A DNA stretch of 9,103 nt from Actinomycetota bacterium (GTDB lineage: Bacteria; Actinomycetota; UBA4738; HRBIN12). Where the stretch lies: NCBI GenBank assembly GCA_004366195.1, contig ML214192.1, positions 2,308 to 11,410 on the forward strand, given 5' to 3'. The notes beneath the pieces are model-generated. The model was not told the DNA's origin, ran no database searches, and worked only from the letters and a program-made list of their open reading frames with translations. This document shows, one piece after another, positions 5,996 through 9,103 of the stretch. The position numbers were made by a program, and so were the translations under genes. The stretch's first letter is position 1; every line of letters begins with the position of its first letter.

Positions 5996-6025
5996 GCTCG
6001 GCCGTCGCGCAAGCGGCGGCCGAGC
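5996..6025 (-). terminator. Strong 13-bp hairpin with GCAA tetraloop, probable aminotransferase terminator
   Basis: The arms GCTCGGCCGTCGC (5996-6008) and GCGGCGGCCGAGC (6013-6025) pair along their full length with one wobble, closed by GCAA, a GNRA tetraloop when read on the plus strand. The hairpin begins 11 bases after the aminotransferase stop on the minus strand, the expected place for a terminator. It can also stop transcripts coming from iscA. There is no U-tract, so it would be a hairpin-only terminator. Confidence 0.6.
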
Positions 6026-6036
6026 CATCGGCGCCC

Positions 6037-7287
6037 TCAGGATATGGCGTCGAGGGCGGCGCCGATCCCCTCGGCGAGCTCGCGGAGGTCCGCGTCCTCC
6101 ATCACCAGTGGCGGCGAGATCTGGAGGGCCCCGGTGGCGAGGGCCCGGGTCATGATCCCGTGCTCCCGGCAGGCGACCACAAGCCGCGTGGGGAGCGAGG
6201 GGTCCTCGGCGATCGCCTCCGTGGAGGGCTGGACGGCGGCCATGACCCCGACCCCGGCCCGCACCTCCTCGACGAGCGGGTGCCCGGCCAGGGGCGCGAG
6301 GGCCGTCGCGAGCTCCGACTCGAGTCCGAGGCCGCGCTCCGGGAGCCGCTCGCGCTCCATGATGTCGAGGTTGGCGAGGGCCACGGCCGCCACGGTGGCG
6401 TGCCCCGCGTACGTGTAGCCGTGCCGCCACATCCCGGCGCCCGGGGCGCGGAAGGGCTCGACCACCCTGGGCGAGGCGATCACGGCGCCCATCGGCAGGT
6501 AGCCGCTCGTGATGCCCTTGGCGCAGGTCACGATGTCGGGCTGGAGGTCGAAGCGGCGGCTCGCGAACCAGTCGCCGAGACGGCCGAAGCCGGTGATGAC
6601 CTCGTCGGCGACGAACAGGACCCCGGTCTCGCGGCAGATCTCGCGGACCTCGCGCAGGTAGCCCTGGGGCGGCGCGAACACGCCTCCGGCGCCGATCACC
6701 GGCTCGCAGAAGAAGGCGGCCACGCGATCCGGGCCGGCGAGCGCGATGGCCTCGCGCAGGGCCTCCGCCGAGTCCCAGGCGACCTTGAGGACGTCCCCGA
6801 CGAAGGTCCCGTAGCCCGCCGCGTTCGCCTCGATCCCCGCCAGGCTCGTCCCGGCGATGTGCATCCCGTGGTAGGCGCGCTCGCGGGTGATGAAGAGCGT
6901 GCGGTCGGGCCGGCCGAGGAGCTGCCAGTACCGGCGGGCCATCTTCGCCGCGGTGTCGATGGAGTCCGAGCCGCCGCTCGTGAGGAACACCCGGCTGCCC
7001 GGCACCGGCGCGAGCGCCGCGACCCGCTCCGCGAGCTCGATGGCCGGCCGGTTCGCGAGGTCCCCGAAGGTGGAGTAGGCGGAGAGCGTCCGGAGCTGTC
7101 GGGCCGCCGCCTCGGCGATCTCCTCCCGCCCGTAGCCGACGTTGCAGTACCAGAGGCCCGCCGTCGCGTCGAGGTACCGCCGACCGCGGTCGTCGTAGAT
7201 GTGCACGCCCTCGCCGCGCTCGATCACGAGCTCCCCGTCGCGCTCGACGGCGGCGAGGTCGGAGAACGAGTGCCAGAACGCCCCCAT
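6037..7287 (-). CDS. Class III PLP-dependent aminotransferase (omega-transaminase type)
   Basis: A 416-residue protein from ATG 7287-7285 (an in-frame GTG at 7314 would add nine residues; neither has a clear Shine-Dalgarno sequence). It has the fold-type I, class III pattern. GSDSIDTAAKMARRYW binds the cofactor phosphate region, AYHGMHIAGTSL is the conserved Y-H-G segment, EPVIGAGG is intact and VADEVITGFGRLG carries the aspartate that contacts the pyridine nitrogen (D228). TCAKGITSGYLPMGAV carries the Schiff-base lysine (K257). GYTYAGHATVAA is the family's [GY]-T-[YF]-x-G-H-P segment with Ala replacing Pro. Members move an amino group between an omega-amino acid or diamine (beta-alanine, taurine, putrescine, GABA and others) and pyruvate or 2-oxoglutarate. 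The sequence alone does not give the substrate. It follows the hypothetical membrane protein by about 60 bases on the same strand and is followed by a strong hairpin, so it is probably the last gene of its transcript. Confidence 0.92.
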   Translation of the reverse strand: MGAFWHSFSDLAAVERDGELVIERGEGVHIYDDRGRRYLDATAGLWYCNVGYGREEIAEAAARQLRTLSAYSTFGDLANRPAIELAERVAALAPVPGSRVFLTSGGSDSIDTAAKMARRYWQLLGRPDRTLFITRERAYHGMHIAGTSLAGIEANAAGYGTFVGDVLKVAWDSAEALREAIALAGPDRVAAFFCEPVIGAGGVFAPPQGYLREVREICRETGVLFVADEVITGFGRLGDWFASRRFDLQPDIVTCAKGITSGYLPMGAVIASPRVVEPFRAPGAGMWRHGYTYAGHATVAAVALANLDIMERERLPERGLGLESELATALAPLAGHPLVEEVRAGVGVMAAVQPSTEAIAEDPSLPTRLVVACREHGIMTRALATGALQISPPLVMEDADLRELAEGIGAALDAIS

Positions 7288-7347
7288 GTGGCCGCCCAGG
7301 CTACCAGCGCTCACGCGAGCGCCGTCAGGAGGAGGCCGGGCCTCGGG

Positions 7348-7956
7348 TCAACAGGCCGTGGCGGGCGTCCGCAGGAGGGTGATCGTCATCGGCATGGTGA
7401 CGCTCGTCCGCTTGGGGATCAGCCCGAGGATGCGGAAGCCGACCGGCATGGAGCCGAACGAGACAGTGTCCGCCGTCATGCAGGAGCGGGCCCGCATGAT
7501 CTCCTCGTACCCGTCGGGTGGGATGGTGGCGGGGAGGGCGGTCGGGCGTGCATCGGCCGCGGACACCCCGGCCATGCGGACGCCGACGACGGAGATCGGG
7601 TCGTCCTCCGGTCCCTCGCCGGCGCTCACGACGGTGACCGGGAAGGGGCCGACGTTGTGGAGCCAGAACGTCACCGCGAACGTGTCTCCCTCGGGGATCG
7701 CGAGGCGGTACTCGCGGACATCCTCCAACCTCGGGGAGGTCGCTTCGATCTCCCCGATGATGGCGTCGGGGGGGCGGACCCCGGTCACCGTTGTGTCGAC
7801 GCGGAGGGGTTCGACGTTCGCGAACCAGGCGATGAGGGAGCTGATGGCGCCGACGAGGAGCGCGGCGCGGAACGCCCGTCGCCGGGAGATCCCGTCGACC
7901 GTCCGCGTCAGCGACGGTCGCTCGAGGCTCGATGCGACCTCCACGCACCGGGCCAT
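7348..7956 (-). CDS. Unrecognised single-pass membrane protein with extracytoplasmic beta-rich domain
   Basis: I do not recognise a family. From ATG 7956-7954 the protein has 202 residues (an in-frame TTG at 7980 would add eight). It has a basic N-terminus (SRRRAFR, 24-30), one hydrophobic helix AALLVGAISSLIAWFANV (31-48), then about 150 residues predicted to lie outside the membrane because the positive charges precede the helix. This part is rich in beta-type segments: YRLAIPEGDTFAVTFWLHNV (83-102), FPVTVVSAG (105-113), FRILGLI and TMPMTITLL. It resembles an Ig-like or 'fiber' domain in pattern only. Two cysteines lie in it (C159 and the C-terminal C202) and could form a disulfide. The gene begins 27 bases after the metH stop and ends about 60 bases before the aminotransferase ATG. 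It therefore looks like a member of the same transcript, though no functional link is evident. Confidence 0.65.
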   Translation of the reverse strand: MARCVEVASSLERPSLTRTVDGISRRRAFRAALLVGAISSLIAWFANVEPLRVDTTVTGVRPPDAIIGEIEATSPRLEDVREYRLAIPEGDTFAVTFWLHNVGPFPVTVVSAGEGPEDDPISVVGVRMAGVSAADARPTALPATIPPDGYEEIMRARSCMTADTVSFGSMPVGFRILGLIPKRTSVTMPMTITLLRTPATAC

Positions 7957-7983
7957 ACGCCCCGGCGCTCGGGAGCGCAACCG

Positions 7984-9103
7984 TCAGTCCGGGTCGTAGG
8001 CGAGGTAGGGGAGGAGCCAGCGCTCGATCTCCCGCCGGGACTCGCCGCAGCGGGCCGCGTAGTCCTCGACCTGGTCGCGTCCGAGGCGGCCGACGTTGAA
8101 GTACCGGGCGGCGGGGTGGGCGAGGTACAGGCCGGAGACGCTCGCCGCCGGGCGCATCGCGAAGTGCTCGGTGAGCTCGATCCCGACGCGCTCCGGCTCG
8201 AGCAGCCCCCAGAGCGTGGCCTTGCGCGAGTGGTCGGGGCACGCGGGGTAGCCGAAGGCCGGTCGGATCCCCCGGTAGCGCTCGGCGATGAGGTCCTCCA
8301 GGCTCATCGGCGGCCCGGTCTCGTACCACTCGCGCCGCACGCGCTCGTGGAGCCACTCGGCGAAGGCCTCGGCGAGCCGGTCCGCGAGGGCCTTGACCAT
8401 GATCGAGCGGTAGTCGTCGTGGCGGGCCTCGAAGCGGGCGGCGAGCTCCTCGGCCCCCAGCCCGCTGGTCACCGCGAAAGCCCCGAGGTGGTCGGGGAGG
8501 CCCGTCTCCGCCGGGGCGATGAAGTCCGCGAGGGAGCGCATCGGCCGGTCGTCGCCGTGATCGACCTGCTGGCGGAGCATGGGGAGGCGGACCCGCTCGC
8601 CGTCGACGTCGAGGACGAGGTCGTCGCCCTCGCTCCACGCCCTCCAGTACCCGTACACCCCCCGGGCGCAGAGCGACCCGTCGCGCTCGAGCTCGTCCAG
8701 CATCTCGTTGGCGCTCGCGAGCAGCTCGCGGGCGGCCCGGCCGTGCTTGGGGTGCTCCAGGATCTGGGGGTAGCGGCCCTTCAGCTCCCAGGCGGTGAAG
8801 AAGAAGGTCCAGTCGATGTAGCGGCGGAGCTCGCTCACGGCGGGCTCGACCACGCGCGTGCCGGTGAACGGCGGCGCGGGGAGATCCTCGGGGTCCCACA
8901 CGATCGGCGTGCGGCGCTCCAGTGCGACCCGGTACGGGACCAGGGGCTGCGCCTCGCGCTCGGCGTGGAGGGCGCGCAGGCGCTCCTGCTCGGCCCGGTT
9001 CTCGCGGTCGAGGCGCTCCCGCCGCTCGCCGTCGAGCAGGTCGGAGACCACCCCGACCACCCGCGAGGCGTCCACGACGTGGACGACGGGGCCGGAGTAC
9101 TCG
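7984..9103 (-). CDS. metH: Cobalamin-dependent methionine synthase, C-terminal part (5' end outside window)
   Basis: 372 codons are present, ending at TGA 7986-7984; the gene continues beyond the right edge. Fragment residues 1-23 (EYSGPVVHVVDASRVVGVVS then DLL) are the last strand and helix of the B12-binding domain. The rest is a complete reactivation (AdoMet-binding) domain. It shows YIDWTFFFTAWELKGRYPQI (95-114), ALADRLAEAFAEWLHERV (238-255), RPAFGYPACPDH (280-291), ASVSGLYLAHP (320-330), GRDQVEDYA (341-349) and the closing RWLLPYLAYDPD. Asp97, Glu245, Arg280 and Tyr334 match the AdoMet-contacting residues Asp946, Glu1097, Arg1134 and Tyr1189 of E. coli MetH. The enzyme methylates homocysteine from methyltetrahydrofolate through methylcobalamin; this domain rescues oxidised cob(II)alamin with AdoMet and a reductase. 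The only notable change is Phe for the usual Pro in R-P-A-P-G-Y-P-A-C-P. The catalytic N-terminal domains cannot be assessed. Confidence 0.95.
   Translation of the reverse strand, partial: EYSGPVVHVVDASRVVGVVSDLLDGERRERLDRENRAEQERLRALHAEREAQPLVPYRVALERRTPIVWDPEDLPAPPFTGTRVVEPAVSELRRYIDWTFFFTAWELKGRYPQILEHPKHGRAARELLASANEMLDELERDGSLCARGVYGYWRAWSEGDDLVLDVDGERVRLPMLRQQVDHGDDRPMRSLADFIAPAETGLPDHLGAFAVTSGLGAEELAARFEARHDDYRSIMVKALADRLAEAFAEWLHERVRREWYETGPPMSLEDLIAERYRGIRPAFGYPACPDHSRKATLWGLLEPERVGIELTEHFAMRPAASVSGLYLAHPAARYFNVGRLGRDQVEDYAARCGESRREIERWLLPYLAYDPD

Larger units (their letters stand above)
5850..6036. other. 187-bp convergent intergenic region rich in inverted repeats
   Basis: This stretch lies between the iscA stop and the aminotransferase stop and contains no credible gene. 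It holds a hairpin just after iscA (5864-5887). Further on, TTCCGG/CCGGAA (5876-5881 with 5900-5905) and CCGCGAG/CTCGCGG (5912-5918 with 5939-5945) are additional inverted repeats, and a second copy of CTCGCGG lies at 5974-5980. A long 13-bp hairpin sits at 5996-6025. The sequences CTCAAG (5870-5875) and GCCGATAC (5893-5900) resemble the two halves of a flagellar-type sigma-28 promoter, but 17 bases separate them, about three more than the usual spacing. The region may encode a small structured RNA or may simply be a pair of terminators. Confidence 0.4.

Noticed and set aside
5928..6155. Small (+) open frame preceded by a purine-rich GAGGGGG
   Set aside because: It begins with a plausible ribosome binding site, but the frame runs through the terminator hairpin and antisense into the aminotransferase gene, with Arg/Pro/Ser low-complexity sequence.
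7325..8899. A 524-codon minus-strand frame overlapping metH and the membrane protein gene
   Set aside because: It is the wrong frame of metH, Arg/Pro-rich, and the two overlapping genes have clear motifs or topology in their own frames.
1..9103. Mobile element, phage, CRISPR or defence system
   Set aside because: No transposase, integrase, terminal repeats, spaced direct repeats or known defence domains were seen on either strand.

Overview
The window is very GC-rich throughout (about 70% or more by eye) and uses many GTG starts. One gene belongs to the mycothiol-dependent maleylpyruvate isomerase family. Together these suggest an actinomycetote (Actinomycetota), perhaps from an uncultured or environmental lineage; nothing here fixes the class. 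Gene density is high. I see no rRNA, tRNA, insertion sequence, CRISPR array or prophage gene.

Layout. Positions 1-2974 (+) hold the C-terminal tail of a SufU-type Fe-S scaffold protein. A secreted/membrane DUF2207 protein follows, whose reading frame is broken by one extra G in a six-G run. Next comes a FemAB/CelD-like GNAT-fold acyltransferase. Positions 2971-3795 (-) hold a complete mycothiol-dependent-type DinB/MDMPI enzyme, converging on the acyltransferase so tightly that the two stop codons share one CTAG. A short divergent promoter region (3796-3874) separates it from a (+) run of glycerate kinase, a YbaK/ProX-type aminoacyl-tRNA deacylase (4-base overlap) and an A-type Fe-S carrier (IscA/ErpA). 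The carrier appears to have its own promoter inside the 3' end of the deacylase gene. A 187-bp gap rich in inverted repeats (5850-6036) follows. The rest is on the minus strand. In transcription order it holds the 3' part of cobalamin-dependent methionine synthase (metH; end of the B12 domain plus the whole reactivation domain), an unrecognised single-pass membrane protein, and a class III PLP aminotransferase.

How it fits together. Most genes are housekeeping or central metabolism: Fe-S cluster assembly at two places (SufU tail, IscA), D-glycerate phosphorylation, translation quality control, methionine synthesis and amino-group transfer. The less ordinary material is the frameshifted DUF2207 gene beside an envelope-type acyltransferase, the membrane-anchored hypothetical protein following metH, and the structured gap after iscA, which could hide a small RNA. 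I found no convincing evidence of a new multi-gene system, and the findings below are scored accordingly.
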